Assembly: GCF_000732535.1 (NCBI RefSeq) | Contig: NZ_APNK01000022.1 | Coordinates: forward strand, 1 to 60,874 | DNA length: 60,874 bases | DNA from: Salinisphaera hydrothermalis C41B8 | Lineage (GTDB): Bacteria; Pseudomonadota; Gammaproteobacteria; Nevskiales; Salinisphaeraceae | Reading direction: 5' to 3' | Shown: positions 27,703-35,851 of the stretch, one piece after another | How the letters are laid out: every line of letters starts with the position of its first letter | Numbering within the stretch: the first letter of the stretch is position 1 | Made by a program: the position numbers and the translations under genes | The notes under the pieces: model-generated | What the model was told of the DNA's origin: nothing | Seen by the model: the letters and a program-made list of their open reading frames with translations, nothing else | Database searches by the model: none

Positions 27703-29049
27703 TCAGCTTTCCGGGATGCGTACCAGCACCCGGCCGCCGCCCATGTCACTGCCGGTCAGCTCGATTTCGCCGTTGTAGGAATGCACGATCTCGGCGGCTA
27801 CCGCCAGGCCGAGACCCTGGCCTTCTCGGGTGCTGTCGGCTCGAACGCCGCGCTCGAGCAATCGTTGGGGCTGGGCCTCGCCGAAGCCGGATCCGTTGTC
27901 GTCGACCCAGAGCGACAGCACGCCTTTGTTGCTGCGCCGAGCCCCCACGATCACGCGATCCTTGCCGTACTTGGCCGCGTTGTCCATGAGCGTGCCCAGC
28001 AGCTCGGTGATATCGCCTTCGTCGACCGGCACCTGCAGCGTCTGTGGGATACGGATTTCGAAGCGGGTGCCGTACTCGGCATAGACTTTGGTCAGCGCCC
28101 GGCCCAGGCGTTCGGCGATCGGTGCGATCGCCAACCGGCGTGTCAGGCTGCGCTTGCCCGCCGCCGCGGCCTTCTGCAGTTGGTAGTCGAGAATATCGTT
28201 CATGCGTGCGAGTTGCGAGCGCAGGGCGCTGCGTTGATCGTCCGGCAGCGTCTTGTCCTCGGCGATGCCGCGCAGAATGGCCATCGGTGTCTTCAGGCTG
28301 TGGGCCAGATCGCCCAGCGCGTTGCGGTAACGGGTCAGGCGGGCCTGGTCGTTGACCAGCATGGTGTTGAGGTTGTTGACCAGCGGCTGGATCTCGTCCG
28401 GATAGTCGCCTTGCAGCCGGCGATCGTCGTCTGACTCCAGATTGGCCAGGTTTCGCGCCAGTCGGCGCAGCGGCGCCAAGCCCCAGCGCAGGATCAGCAG
28501 TTCGACGATCAAAAGAATCAGCGCGGAGACCGAGAGCAGTGTCCAGAGCACGCCCTGGAAGCGTTGCATTTGCTTGACGAAGGTCGACGTGTTCTCGGCC
28601 ACGACCAACGTATAGCGATAATCCTTGCCGCCCTCGGTGACCCAGCGAAAACCGAACGACAGGGTGAGCAGTTGATTACCGTTGCCGCGCGTGATGCGCA
28701 TTTCCTGCCACTGGCCGACCGCTGGCAGATTCGGCATGTCGATACTGCCCAGCAGTGACGGCGAATGCCAGATCATCTGCTTCTTCTCGTTGAGCACCAT
28801 GGCATACAGCCCGGAATCGGGCCGCGACAGATCGGACTCGGGCAATACGCGCGGCGCCAGATTGAACTGGCCGTCATCGGTGATATCCGCACTGCCGAGC
28901 AGCGCGTACGACAACCCCTGCAGGCGATCGTGCTCGGCCTGCTCGGCTCGTTCCCGCACCGCGGTCTGAAGGGCGACACCGGTCAGCCCGATAAAGGCGA
29001 CCAGCAGAACCGCGGTCGCGGCCAGAAGCCGCGCCCGCAGCGAATTCAT
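27703..29049 (-). CDS. phoQ: Sensor histidine kinase, PhoQ-like
   Basis: This inner-membrane sensor kinase of about 448 residues has transmembrane helices near residues 8-28 and 167-188 flanking a periplasmic sensor of about 140 residues. These are followed by a HAMP region (LRRLARNLANLESDD), H-box LGDLAHSLKTPMAIL, N-box LMDNAAKYGK, and G-boxes DNGSGFGE and GQGLGLAVAAEI. HSLKTP with this layout is typical of PhoQ-type kinases. The ATG shares a base with the phoP stop (TGATG). The ligand (Mg2+ or peptides in enterics) cannot be read here, so the gene name is by resemblance. Confidence 0.85.
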   Translation of the reverse strand: MNSLRARLLAATAVLLVAFIGLTGVALQTAVRERAEQAEHDRLQGLSYALLGSADITDDGQFNLAPRVLPESDLSRPDSGLYAMVLNEKKQMIWHSPSLLGSIDMPNLPAVGQWQEMRITRGNGNQLLTLSFGFRWVTEGGKDYRYTLVVAENTSTFVKQMQRFQGVLWTLLSVSALILLIVELLILRWGLAPLRRLARNLANLESDDDRRLQGDYPDEIQPLVNNLNTMLVNDQARLTRYRNALGDLAHSLKTPMAILRGIAEDKTLPDDQRSALRSQLARMNDILDYQLQKAAAAGKRSLTRRLAIAPIAERLGRALTKVYAEYGTRFEIRIPQTLQVPVDEGDITELLGTLMDNAAKYGKDRVIVGARRSNKGVLSLWVDDNGSGFGEAQPQRLLERGVRADSTREGQGLGLAVAAEIVHSYNGEIELTGSDMGGGRVLVRIPES

Positions 29050-29756
29050 CACGGTGCAGCGCTATCGGCGGTCGGCCGCGGGCGGTCATCGCGGGCCAGG
29101 CGGTAGCCCCGGCCGCGCAGGGTTTCGATGGGTTTGCGCGTGCCGTCGGGGTCGAGCTTGGCGCGCAGACGGCGCACGAACACCTCGATGACGTTGGAGT
29201 CGCGTTCGGCGTTTTCTTCGTAGATGTGCTCGGTCAGCGCCGTCTTCGAGATCACTTCACCGGCGTGCAGCATCAGGTATTCGAGTACGCGATATTCATA
29301 AGCCGTGAGATCGATCGATTCCTCGCCGACAAAAACTTCCTGGCGCGAGGTGTCGAGCACGATATCGCCGGACTCCAGCCGTGGCTGCGCCCAGCCGCGC
29401 GAGCGGCGTACGAGCGCCTGAATGCGAGCCGAGAGCTCTTCCGGCTGGAACGGTTTGACCACGTAGTCGTCGGCGCCGGCTTCCAGGCCTTCGACCTTGT
29501 CCTGCCAACGGCTGCGCGCGGTCAGTATGAGAATGGGATAGTCCAGCCCGGCTTCGCGGACTTCGGCGATGATATCGAGGCCGGTCGGGCCGGGCAGGCC
29601 GAGGTCGATGATCGCGATGTCGATCGGATATTCCTTGGCATAGAACAGGCCTTCCTCGCCTTCGCCCGTTTCGTCGACCGCAAAGCCTTCCGAGCGCAGC
29701 CGCTCGCAGACCTGGGTACGCAGTTCGACATCATCTTCGATCACCAGAGCTCGCAT
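29049..29756 (-). CDS. phoP: Response regulator, PhoP-like (OmpR family)
   Basis: This 235-residue two-domain regulator has a receiver domain with acidic pocket EDD, phosphoacceptor Asp in IIDLGLPGPTGL (about residue 51), the conserved Thr/Ala of ILTAR and Lys in DDYVVKPF. The winged-helix DNA-binding domain ends with EVFVRRLRAKLDPDG and TLRGRGYRL. It is partner of the overlapping kinase gene. A PepSY gene lies directly upstream, as often seen with PhoPQ-like systems. Confidence 0.9.
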   Translation of the reverse strand: MRALVIEDDVELRTQVCERLRSEGFAVDETGEGEEGLFYAKEYPIDIAIIDLGLPGPTGLDIIAEVREAGLDYPILILTARSRWQDKVEGLEAGADDYVVKPFQPEELSARIQALVRRSRGWAQPRLESGDIVLDTSRQEVFVGEESIDLTAYEYRVLEYLMLHAGEVISKTALTEHIYEENAERDSNVIEVFVRRLRAKLDPDGTRKPIETLRGRGYRLARDDRPRPTADSAAP

Positions 29757-29781
29757 GGGCGACTGTCCTTGCCTTGACCGC

Positions 29782-30213
29782 TTAGCGGCGTGCGTCGATG
29801 TCCACGACGCGAACGCGGCCGCGTTCCAGAAGTTTCACCCGATAGTAAGGCCCGCCCGGTCCTTGTTCCAGTATCACGTTGAGCACACGGCCGCCGAAGC
29901 GCTTGCGCGCGCGCTGCGCGGCTTGCTCTGGAGAGATCGCCGGTCGTTGCGACGACGACGGCTTCCGGTGGTCGGATTGCGAGTCATCGTGCCCGTCGGC
30001 GTTCCGGCGGTGCCCGGCCGCGACGCCCGCGTGGCTGTGTTGTAGCGCATGGGCGCCGATGTGCGGCGGGATCGAGTGCCCCTCGGTGTGGGCGAACGCA
30101 CCGTTCGACATCAGGAGCATCAGCAACGCGGCCGCGAGAATGAAGGCGCAGCGGTCCGAGGCGAGGGCTGGTATCGAGGACCCGGGGTAAATGTCGCTAG
30201 GCAACGAGCGCAT
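29782..30213 (-). CDS. PepSY-domain protein with histidine-rich segment
   Basis: This 143-residue exported protein has a hydrophobic signal segment (FILAAALLMLLMSNGAFA). A His/Asp-rich stretch of about 50 residues with more than ten histidines follows, then a C-terminal PepSY-like domain (ISPEQAAQRARKRFGGRV, YYRVKLLERGRVRVVDID). PepSY proteins inhibit or sense envelope proteases; the His-rich part could bind metal ions. Its ATG shares a base with the stop of the upstream lipoprotein gene, and it precedes phoP by 25 bp, making a probable four-gene operon. Confidence 0.78.
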   Translation of the reverse strand: MRSLPSDIYPGSSIPALASDRCAFILAAALLMLLMSNGAFAHTEGHSIPPHIGAHALQHSHAGVAAGHRRNADGHDDSQSDHRKPSSSQRPAISPEQAAQRARKRFGGRVLNVILEQGPGGPYYRVKLLERGRVRVVDIDARR

Positions 30214-30587
30214 CAGTACCCCGATTGCTGGTTTTGCAGGCAGCGCTGATAGCGATTTTCAGCCATCCGGTTGGCATTCCAGGCGCCGGCGGCCACACCC
30301 GCGGCGGCGCCCGCTCCGGTGGCGATATCCTTGCCGGTGTGGCTGCCGAACTGATTACCGACCAGGCCGCCCAAGGCACCGCCCACGATGGCTTGACCCA
30401 CCGGGCTGGTCAGGCTGCCCACGAGCGGATTGCGCTCATCGGTGGCGTTGGCACAGGCGTATCGGCCGCCGGGTACGGCGTTGAAGATCGGATCAACCTG
30501 CGGGCCGTTACGGCTCGCGCAGGCGGAGACCGAGAGCACAGCGGCGATCGCGCCGGAGAATGCAAGGAGACGAATCGAATTGCGCAT
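30213..30587 (-). CDS. Glycine-zipper lipoprotein
   Basis: This 124-residue lipoprotein has lipobox SVSAC and a glycine-zipper region (VGQAIVGGALGGLVGNQFG, then ATGAGAAAGVAAGAW) like the 17-kDa surface antigen/2TM glycine-zipper family. Such proteins insert in the outer membrane. I chose the ATG at 30587, behind GAGG. It is the first gene of the tightly overlapped run leading to the PhoPQ-like genes, so it may be under their control. Confidence 0.8.
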   Translation of the reverse strand: MRNSIRLLAFSGAIAAVLSVSACASRNGPQVDPIFNAVPGGRYACANATDERNPLVGSLTSPVGQAIVGGALGGLVGNQFGSHTGKDIATGAGAAAGVAAGAWNANRMAENRYQRCLQNQQSGY

Positions 30588-30618
30588 GGTCGAGCCTCGT
30601 AGAGCCTCGAAAATAGAC

Positions 30619-30678
30619 AAAAAGCGCTGAATCCATGCTTAAGCGCCGGTCGTGCCGCTCGTACAATCGATTCAGCGC
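30619..30678 (-). terminator. Terminator after the BON-domain lipoprotein gene
   Basis: Perfect 10-bp arms GCGCTGAATC / GATTCAGCGC enclose 35 nt and are followed on the minus strand by five Ts. It separates the BON gene from the next minus-strand gene. Confidence 0.65.
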
Positions 30679-30744
30679 CCGTCTGCCGCCGGCGGCGTCC
30701 GCCTGGGCGTTGACGCCAATCGGTTTCAGCCGTCTCCCGAGCGA

Positions 30745-31311
30745 TCAGCTGTTACCGGCTCCGCTCTGGCCGGTGTTGTCGTGTTGACCGGTATCGCCGC
30801 CGCCGGACTGCGAGGCGTCGTTCTTGCCGTTGGACACCTGTAGCTGATCGTTGACGCTCTCAACGCCCGGTTGGCTACGCACGGCCTGAACCGCCTTCTT
30901 GCGCGTGTCCTGGTCGGGCACGGTACCGGTGAGCGTCACCACGCGCTGGTTCACGCCGACCGAGATCGCGGACTTGGAGAATTCGTCGTTGTCCAGCAGC
31001 TTCTTCTGCAGGGTACGAAACAGGACTTCGTCGCTGACGGTCTGGTTGACCGCCTGGGTGGCTGATATCACCTTCTGTCGCGCTTGCTGAAGTTTATTCT
31101 GCGCCTGCTTGAGGTTTTTCTGCGCGTCCTGAACCTTCTCGCGTGCGTCCGCCACTTTCTCCTGCGCCTGTTTACGCGCTTTCTTCGCGTCGTTGAGGTT
31201 GCTGGTGGCGTCGTTGTACTTCTCCTGCGGCGATTCGGAGCAGCCCGCAGCGATCAGCGTGGCGAGCATGAGACAAGCGATGACGATGAAACGCGATGGC
31301 CGTAGAGTCAT
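30745..31311 (-). CDS. Lipoprotein with coiled coil and BON domain
   Basis: This 188-residue protein has a lipoprotein signal (lipobox LIAAGC). Next is a highly charged heptad coiled coil of about 60 residues (repeated KxxQxAQxK and DARE patterns, about 28-90). A BON domain follows at about 100-160 (DEFSKSAISVGVNQRVVTL, LTGTVPDQDTRKKAVQAVRS). A Gly/Ser/Asn/Gln-rich tail ends it. BON domains bind phospholipids (as in OsmY/DolP), so a periplasmic envelope-stress role is likely. The coiled coil with BON arrangement resembles a tether. Confidence 0.82.
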   Translation of the reverse strand: MTLRPSRFIVIACLMLATLIAAGCSESPQEKYNDATSNLNDAKKARKQAQEKVADAREKVQDAQKNLKQAQNKLQQARQKVISATQAVNQTVSDEVLFRTLQKKLLDNDEFSKSAISVGVNQRVVTLTGTVPDQDTRKKAVQAVRSQPGVESVNDQLQVSNGKNDASQSGGGDTGQHDNTGQSGAGNS

Positions 31312-31447
31312 GGTCGGTACTGGCGTCGGAACGATCCGCCAAACATAACAGCTCGCAGATGAACGGGGCCCGCCCGGTATCTCCGATCATGTCGGTCTGC
31401 GCCGCAGTGCTCGAACCAAACGGCAACAGGCCCTAAACTGCGCGCCC

Positions 31448-32422
31448 ATGGAGATCGCCGGCTATCGTTTTCCCAATGCATTGGCGCTGGCGCCCATGGC
31501 CGGTGTGACCGATCGCGTGTTTAGACGGGTATGCCGCGGGTTCGGGGCGTCGGTGACGGTCGGCGAGATGGTCTCGGCACGAAGCGAGCTGCGCGATACG
31601 CGCAAGTCCCGATTGCGGCTCGATTTCTCCGGCGAGCCGGCGCCGCGCATCATTCAGATCGCCGGCGGTGACGCCGCGGATCTTGCGGCTGCGGCTCGCG
31701 TCAACGCCGACGCGGGGGCCGATATCATCGATATCAATATGGGCTGTCCGGCCAAGAAGGTTTGTCGCAAGGCGGCCGGCTCGGCGCTGATGGCCGATAT
31801 CGATCATGTCGGCCGGATTCTCGATGCCGTGGTGGCGGCTTCGCCGGTTCCGGTCACGCTCAAGATGCGCACCGGTGTCTCGGCCGACCGGATCAACGCG
31901 GTCGCGATCGCCAAGATGGCCGAGCGCGCCGGCATCGCGGCGTTGGCGGTGCACGGCCGCACGCGCGACCAGCATTATCGCGGTGTGGCCGAATACGACA
32001 CGATCGCCGCAGTGGTCGCGGCCGTGTCGATTCCGGTCTGGGCCAACGGCGATGTCGATTCGGTCGCGCGGGCACGAGAAGTGCGGGCCGCCACCGGTGC
32101 CGCCGGCCTCATGATCGGCCGGGCGGCCTGTCGGCGTCCCTGGCTGTTTCGTCAGATTGCGGCGGCGGCCGAAGGCCGGCCGCCTGTGGCCGAGCCGGGG
32201 CTGGCAGACGAGGCCGAGATCGTCCTGGGGTTGGTCGAGCAGGTGCACGATTTCTACGGCGAGGAACAGGGCGTACGGGTGGCCCGCAAGCACATCGGTT
32301 GGTTGTGCGAGCGCAGGGCCCCGCATCCCGCGTTGTACATGGACCTGATGACCGCCGCGACCGCAGCGCGTCAGATCCGGCTGCTCGATCGGTATTTCGA
32401 CGCCGTGAACTTGGCAGCCTGA
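31448..32422 (+). CDS. dusB: tRNA-dihydrouridine synthase
   Basis: This 324-residue FMN-dependent enzyme reduces uridines in the tRNA D-loop. The TIM-barrel motifs are LAPMAGVTDRVFRR (FMN binding, residues 14-27), INMGCPAKKVCRKAAGSALM with the catalytic Cys (about 98), the LKMRTG lysine, AVHGRTRDQ and ANGDV. It fits the DusB subfamily. The usual downstream partner fis is absent; a uspA-type gene preceded by an FNR-like box follows instead. Confidence 0.93.
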   Translation: MEIAGYRFPNALALAPMAGVTDRVFRRVCRGFGASVTVGEMVSARSELRDTRKSRLRLDFSGEPAPRIIQIAGGDAADLAAAARVNADAGADIIDINMGCPAKKVCRKAAGSALMADIDHVGRILDAVVAASPVPVTLKMRTGVSADRINAVAIAKMAERAGIAALAVHGRTRDQHYRGVAEYDTIAAVVAAVSIPVWANGDVDSVARAREVRAATGAAGLMIGRAACRRPWLFRQIAAAAEGRPPVAEPGLADEAEIVLGLVEQVHDFYGEEQGVRVARKHIGWLCERRAPHPALYMDLMTAATAARQIRLLDRYFDAVNLAA

Positions 32423-32432
32423 CGCCGGCAAC

Positions 32433-32446
32433 TTGATCCAGATCAG
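32433..32446 (+). promoter_or_regulatory. FNR/ANR-type box upstream of uspA
   Basis: TTGAT-CCAG-ATCAG matches the FNR/ANR consensus TTGAT-N4-ATCAA at 9 of 10 positions. A TAGTCT hexamer at 32468-32473 would place the box centre at about -41.5, the class II activator position for the stress gene starting at 32,531. Confidence 0.7.
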
Positions 32447-32530
32447 ATTATCGACGGCCCCGAGGGGTAGTCTGATGACATGCCTGGCGTTTAAGCCGGG
32501 TCGATACCGGATCACTCGGGGAAAACGGAC

Positions 32531-33343
32531 ATGAGCTACAAGAGTCTGATCATCGCCATTACGGAAGTCTCGTTGGATCGCGCCGCGATCAATCAGGCTG
32601 CCGCGCTGGCCGCGCGTTTCGATGCCCATCTGACCGGACTGTACGTCTACGAGCCCCCCTACTATCGCTATCCGCTGGCCTATCCGAATATCGCCGATAT
32701 CGACCCCGAGGCGGCCAGTGGCAAGGACGAGGCCACGCTCGCCGCGCGCGAGGCGTTCGATGCGGCCTGTCGCGCCGAAGGGGTGGAAACCAACGAATGG
32801 CGTTTCGTGCGCGGGGAAACCCTGAACACGCTGGCGCTACACGCGCGTTATGCCGATGCACTCGTGATGAGCGGCGGCGATCTGGCCGCGCGTCTGGCGA
32901 TCGTGTCTTCACGGCCGGTCATCGCGGTGCCGGAGGCCGACCGGGATCGCACGCTGGGCCAGCGTATCCTGCTGGCCTGGAATGCCAGCCGCGAGGCCAC
33001 CCGGGCCGCGACGGCCGCGCTGCCGTTGATGATCGGGGCCGAGCAAGTCAGCGTATTGACGATCGATGCCGAAGGCTCCGCCCACCGCGACCTGGGTGAC
33101 AACCCGGGGGCCGATATCGCGCTCTATCTGGCGCGCCATGGCATCGAGGCCGAGGTGCGCCGGGCCGACAGCGACAGTGTCGGGGTCGCCGAAACCCTGC
33201 TCACCGAAGCGGTCGAGATGAACGCCGATCTGATCTGCATGGGCGCCTACGGTCATTCGCGGCTACGCGAGCTGGTGCTTGGCGGTGTGACGCGCGATGT
33301 GATTGACGCGCCGCCGCCGGTGCCGTTGTTGCTGGCGCATTGA
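32531..33343 (+). CDS. Universal stress protein, tandem UspA domains
   Basis: This 270-residue protein has two UspA folds. The first (1-140) has lost the ATP-binding glycine motif. The second (141-270) ends GAYGHSRLRELVLGGVT, matching the G-2x-G-9x-G-S/T nucleotide-binding pattern. UspA proteins support survival under anoxia, starvation and oxidative stress. An FNR-type box upstream links it to oxygen limitation. Its closest relative in the window is the protein at 34,799-35,668, with a near-identical C-terminal motif. Confidence 0.9.
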   Translation: MSYKSLIIAITEVSLDRAAINQAAALAARFDAHLTGLYVYEPPYYRYPLAYPNIADIDPEAASGKDEATLAAREAFDAACRAEGVETNEWRFVRGETLNTLALHARYADALVMSGGDLAARLAIVSSRPVIAVPEADRDRTLGQRILLAWNASREATRAATAALPLMIGAEQVSVLTIDAEGSAHRDLGDNPGADIALYLARHGIEAEVRRADSDSVGVAETLLTEAVEMNADLICMGAYGHSRLRELVLGGVTRDVIDAPPPVPLLLAH

Positions 33344-33353
33344 GATGGAGTAC

Positions 33354-33381
33354 GGGGTCGGCGCGGCGCTCTGCCGACCCC
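33354..33381. terminator. Hairpin between convergent uspA and cbpM
   Basis: Perfect 8-bp arms GGGGTCGG / CCGACCCC around a 12-nt loop lie 10 bp after the uspA stop. There is little T-tract on either strand, so efficiency is uncertain. Confidence 0.5.
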
Positions 33382-33410
33382 TTCGCGGCTCGAATAGCGG
33401 CCTCGGTCGT

Positions 33411-33737
33411 CTAGCGCTGCTCGTCGCGGGCCTCTTGCGCAGCGAGCCGGCCGCGTAGCGTGCGAATTTCGTCCATCAGTTCCAGTGCCAGAGCAATGCC
33501 TGACGCATTGAGCTCCAGGTCCTGAGCCAGACGTCGTGCGGTATGTACCCGTGGCAGGTGCGCCGCCGCGAATCGCCACTGACGCTCGTTAGGGGAGACC
33601 GGTTCGAGCACGCCGTGCTCGACCAGCAGGGTAATCCACTCGGCGTGCACGCCGCAGGAGCGACAGAGCTGGGCAAGTGTCAGGGTTTCGCCGTGCTCGA
33701 CGATCTCGCAGGTCAGCGTGTAGCGCGTGTCTTGCAT
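33411..33737 (-). CDS. cbpM: Chaperone modulator CbpM
   Basis: This 108-residue MerR-like protein binds and inhibits CbpA co-chaperones. It has an N-terminal helix-turn-helix-like part (TLAQLCRSCGVHAEWITLLVE), a conserved RRLAQDLELNASGIALALELMDEI segment in two pieces, and a short C-terminal coiled coil. I chose the ATG at 33737, behind a GGGGG stretch that lies in the end of cbpA; the gap between the genes is one base, so the two are coupled. Confidence 0.88.
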   Translation of the reverse strand: MQDTRYTLTCEIVEHGETLTLAQLCRSCGVHAEWITLLVEHGVLEPVSPNERQWRFAAAHLPRVHTARRLAQDLELNASGIALALELMDEIRTLRGRLAAQEARDEQR

Positions 33738-33738
33738 G

Positions 33739-34710
33739 TCAGACCCCCAGTTTCTTGCGCGGGTTGAAATCGCTCTCGCGCGCCAGGCGTTCGTAGAGCG
33801 CGCGGGTCTCGTCGTCGAGGTGCTCGGGCAACACAATTTTCAGGGTTGCGATCAGATCGCCCGGCGTCTTGCCCGGCATGCCGCGCCCCTTCAGGCGTAA
33901 CCGCCGGCCCGAATTGGACCGCGCCGGGATCTTGAGATCGACCGGCCCGGCGGGCGTTGGCGTCTTGACCGTGGCGCCGAGCGCGGCCTCCCAAGGCGCC
34001 ACCGGTAGTTCGAGCATCAGATTGCGGTCGTCCAGACGAAACAGCGGATGGGGGCGAAATTCGATTTCCAGGTATAGATCGCCGGCTTCGCCGCCGCCCA
34101 GGCCGGGCATGCCCTGGCCGGTGAGGCGCAACTGCTGACCCGCGCGCACGCCCTTGGGAATGTTCACCCGCACGGTGCGCTCGCGATTGACCACACGACC
34201 GTGCTCGTCCGTTTCCGGGACGCGCAGGGAAATCATCTTCTGACCGCCCTGAAAAGCGTCCTCGAGATCGAGCGCGATGCGGGCGGTTTGATCCTGGCCG
34301 CGCATTGAACCGCCCGCCGACGCACCGGGGCCTCGGCCGCCGGCGGCGCGGAATCCGCCCCGTCCAAACAGGGATTCGAAGAAATCGCTGAAGTCGCCGG
34401 CATCGGCGCCGGTATAACCGCCACCGCGGAATTCGAAGTTCGAATCCCAGCCCGGCGGCGGCTGGAACCCGCCCGCGCTGTCTTGACGCGCGCTGCCGCC
34501 ACGGCCGAGCTGGTCGTAGGCCGCGCGTTTTTCCGGGTCCTTGAGGACCTCGTAGGCTTCGTTGGCCTCGCGGAATTTCTCGGCCGCGTCGTCTTCGTTG
34601 CTGACATCGGGATGGTACTTGCGTGCCAGTTTGCGATAGGCGCGCTTGATGGTGGCGTCGTCGGCGTCGCGATCGACGCCGAGAATCTTGTAATAGTCCT
34701 TGTATTCCAT
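33739..34710 (-). CDS. cbpA: DnaJ-class co-chaperone / curved-DNA-binding protein CbpA
   Basis: This 323-residue J-domain protein stimulates DnaK. The J-domain (1-70) contains the HPD motif (ARKYHPDVS), followed by a Gly/Phe-rich linker with DFSDFFESLFGRGG. Two C-terminal substrate-binding subdomains follow (KGVRAGQQLRLTGQGMPG, RLRLKGRGMPG). There is no cysteine-rich zinc domain, which separates it from DnaJ. It is encoded with its inhibitor CbpM and flanked by UspA genes. Confidence 0.95.
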   Translation of the reverse strand: MEYKDYYKILGVDRDADDATIKRAYRKLARKYHPDVSNEDDAAEKFREANEAYEVLKDPEKRAAYDQLGRGGSARQDSAGGFQPPPGWDSNFEFRGGGYTGADAGDFSDFFESLFGRGGFRAAGGRGPGASAGGSMRGQDQTARIALDLEDAFQGGQKMISLRVPETDEHGRVVNRERTVRVNIPKGVRAGQQLRLTGQGMPGLGGGEAGDLYLEIEFRPHPLFRLDDRNLMLELPVAPWEAALGATVKTPTPAGPVDLKIPARSNSGRRLRLKGRGMPGKTPGDLIATLKIVLPEHLDDETRALYERLARESDFNPRKKLGV

Positions 34711-34798
34711 GAGCGCTGGGATGCGACGGTCGGCGTGGACGTGTGGGTCGAGTATAGGACTGGTGCGCGCAGCTGTGGAGCCCGCGTGCGGCCCTGCT

Positions 34799-35668
34799 CT
34801 AAGCGCCGACCAGCGTTGGGACCGGTAGCCGTCGCAGCATTTCGTAGGTGGTTCCGCCCAGGATGAATTCACGCAGTCGCGAATGGCCGTAAGCGCCCAT
34901 GCATAACGTATCGGCGCCGGTTTCGGTGATATGCGAACACAGTAAGTCGGCGACCGAGCGACCGCCGGATTCGAGGCGTGAGACCTCGACATGCACCCCG
35001 TGTCGGGCCAGATAGAGGGCGATATCGGCGCCGGGTTCCTCGCCATGCGGCGAAACGAGCGCGTGGCTGTCGTCGATCACGACCAGGTTCACTGATTCGG
35101 CGTCCTGCAGCAGCGGCAGCGCCCCGCTGATGGCGCGCTGGGCTTCGCGCGATGCGTTCCAGCCGAGCACGATATGGCGTCCGAGTTCGGTGAACGGTGT
35201 GTCGTGGGCCGGCAGTACCAGCACCGGCCGCGACGAGGCCTGGGCGACGATGGCCGGCGTGTCCGCGCTGGTGTGATCGTGTGTCGTGGGCGCCGGGCGA
35301 CCGATGACGACCAGGTCGTGCGCGCGCGCCTCATTGGCGATCAGCTCGGCGGTTTGCAGGCCGGCCAGGTCGGCGCTGCGATAGCACCAGTCGTGCTCGG
35401 CCACGTGTCGTGCCTCGACACGCTTGGCGAATGTCCGAGCCATCTCGGCATCGCGATCGCGCGCGGCGGTCTCGTCTTCCGCGATCATGGTCGGCGAGGG
35501 CGCGACCGGGTAATCGCCGGTCGCAATATAGCTGTTGTAGGTCGGCACATGCGTGTGCAACCCGGTGACGCGGGCCATCCAGCGCGCGGCCAGCGCGGCC
35601 GCGGTATCGGTAAACACCGGCTGGCTCGGCGTGTCCTGAACATGGACGAGAAGACTGGCGTAGCTCAT
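34799..35668 (-). CDS. Universal stress protein, tandem UspA domains
   Basis: This 289-residue tandem UspA protein has a C-terminal nucleotide-binding motif GAYGHSRLREFILGGTTYEM. The first domain has a degenerate motif (VVIGRPAPTTHDH). I chose the ATG at 35668, which begins MSYASLLVHVQD as in family members. A perfect FNR-type box lies 60 bp upstream of the start. It is divergent from ompW. Confidence 0.9.
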   Translation of the reverse strand: MSYASLLVHVQDTPSQPVFTDTAAALAARWMARVTGLHTHVPTYNSYIATGDYPVAPSPTMIAEDETAARDRDAEMARTFAKRVEARHVAEHDWCYRSADLAGLQTAELIANEARAHDLVVIGRPAPTTHDHTSADTPAIVAQASSRPVLVLPAHDTPFTELGRHIVLGWNASREAQRAISGALPLLQDAESVNLVVIDDSHALVSPHGEEPGADIALYLARHGVHVEVSRLESGGRSVADLLCSHITETGADTLCMGAYGHSRLREFILGGTTYEMLRRLPVPTLVGA

Positions 35669-35727
35669 GGCGAGGGATTCGGCTGTCGATCGAACACCCC
35701 ATCGTGCCACGCCGAACAGCGTTCGGC

Positions 35728-35741
35728 TTGATCCAGATCAA
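35728..35741 (-). promoter_or_regulatory. Perfect FNR/ANR box upstream of second uspA
   Basis: TTGAT-CCAG-ATCAA is a perfect consensus site. On the minus strand a CACGAT hexamer (35701-35706) falls at the distance expected for activation of the uspA gene. Confidence 0.8.
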
Positions 35742-35776
35742 GCACTTGCGCCGGCTCGAGCCGCCCGCTCGGCGCG

Positions 35777-35790
35777 TTGATCTGTGTCAA
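35777..35790 (+). promoter_or_regulatory. FNR/ANR-like box upstream of ompW
   Basis: TTGAT-CTGT-GTCAA matches 9 of 10 consensus positions. A TAGATT hexamer (35813-35818) lies at about the class II spacing, and ompW is FNR-regulated in enteric bacteria. Confidence 0.65.
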
Positions 35791-35851
35791 TTCGCGGTCG
35801 TCGCCACCGGCCTAGATTCACTTCCGAATTCATTCATACAGGGAGTGCATC

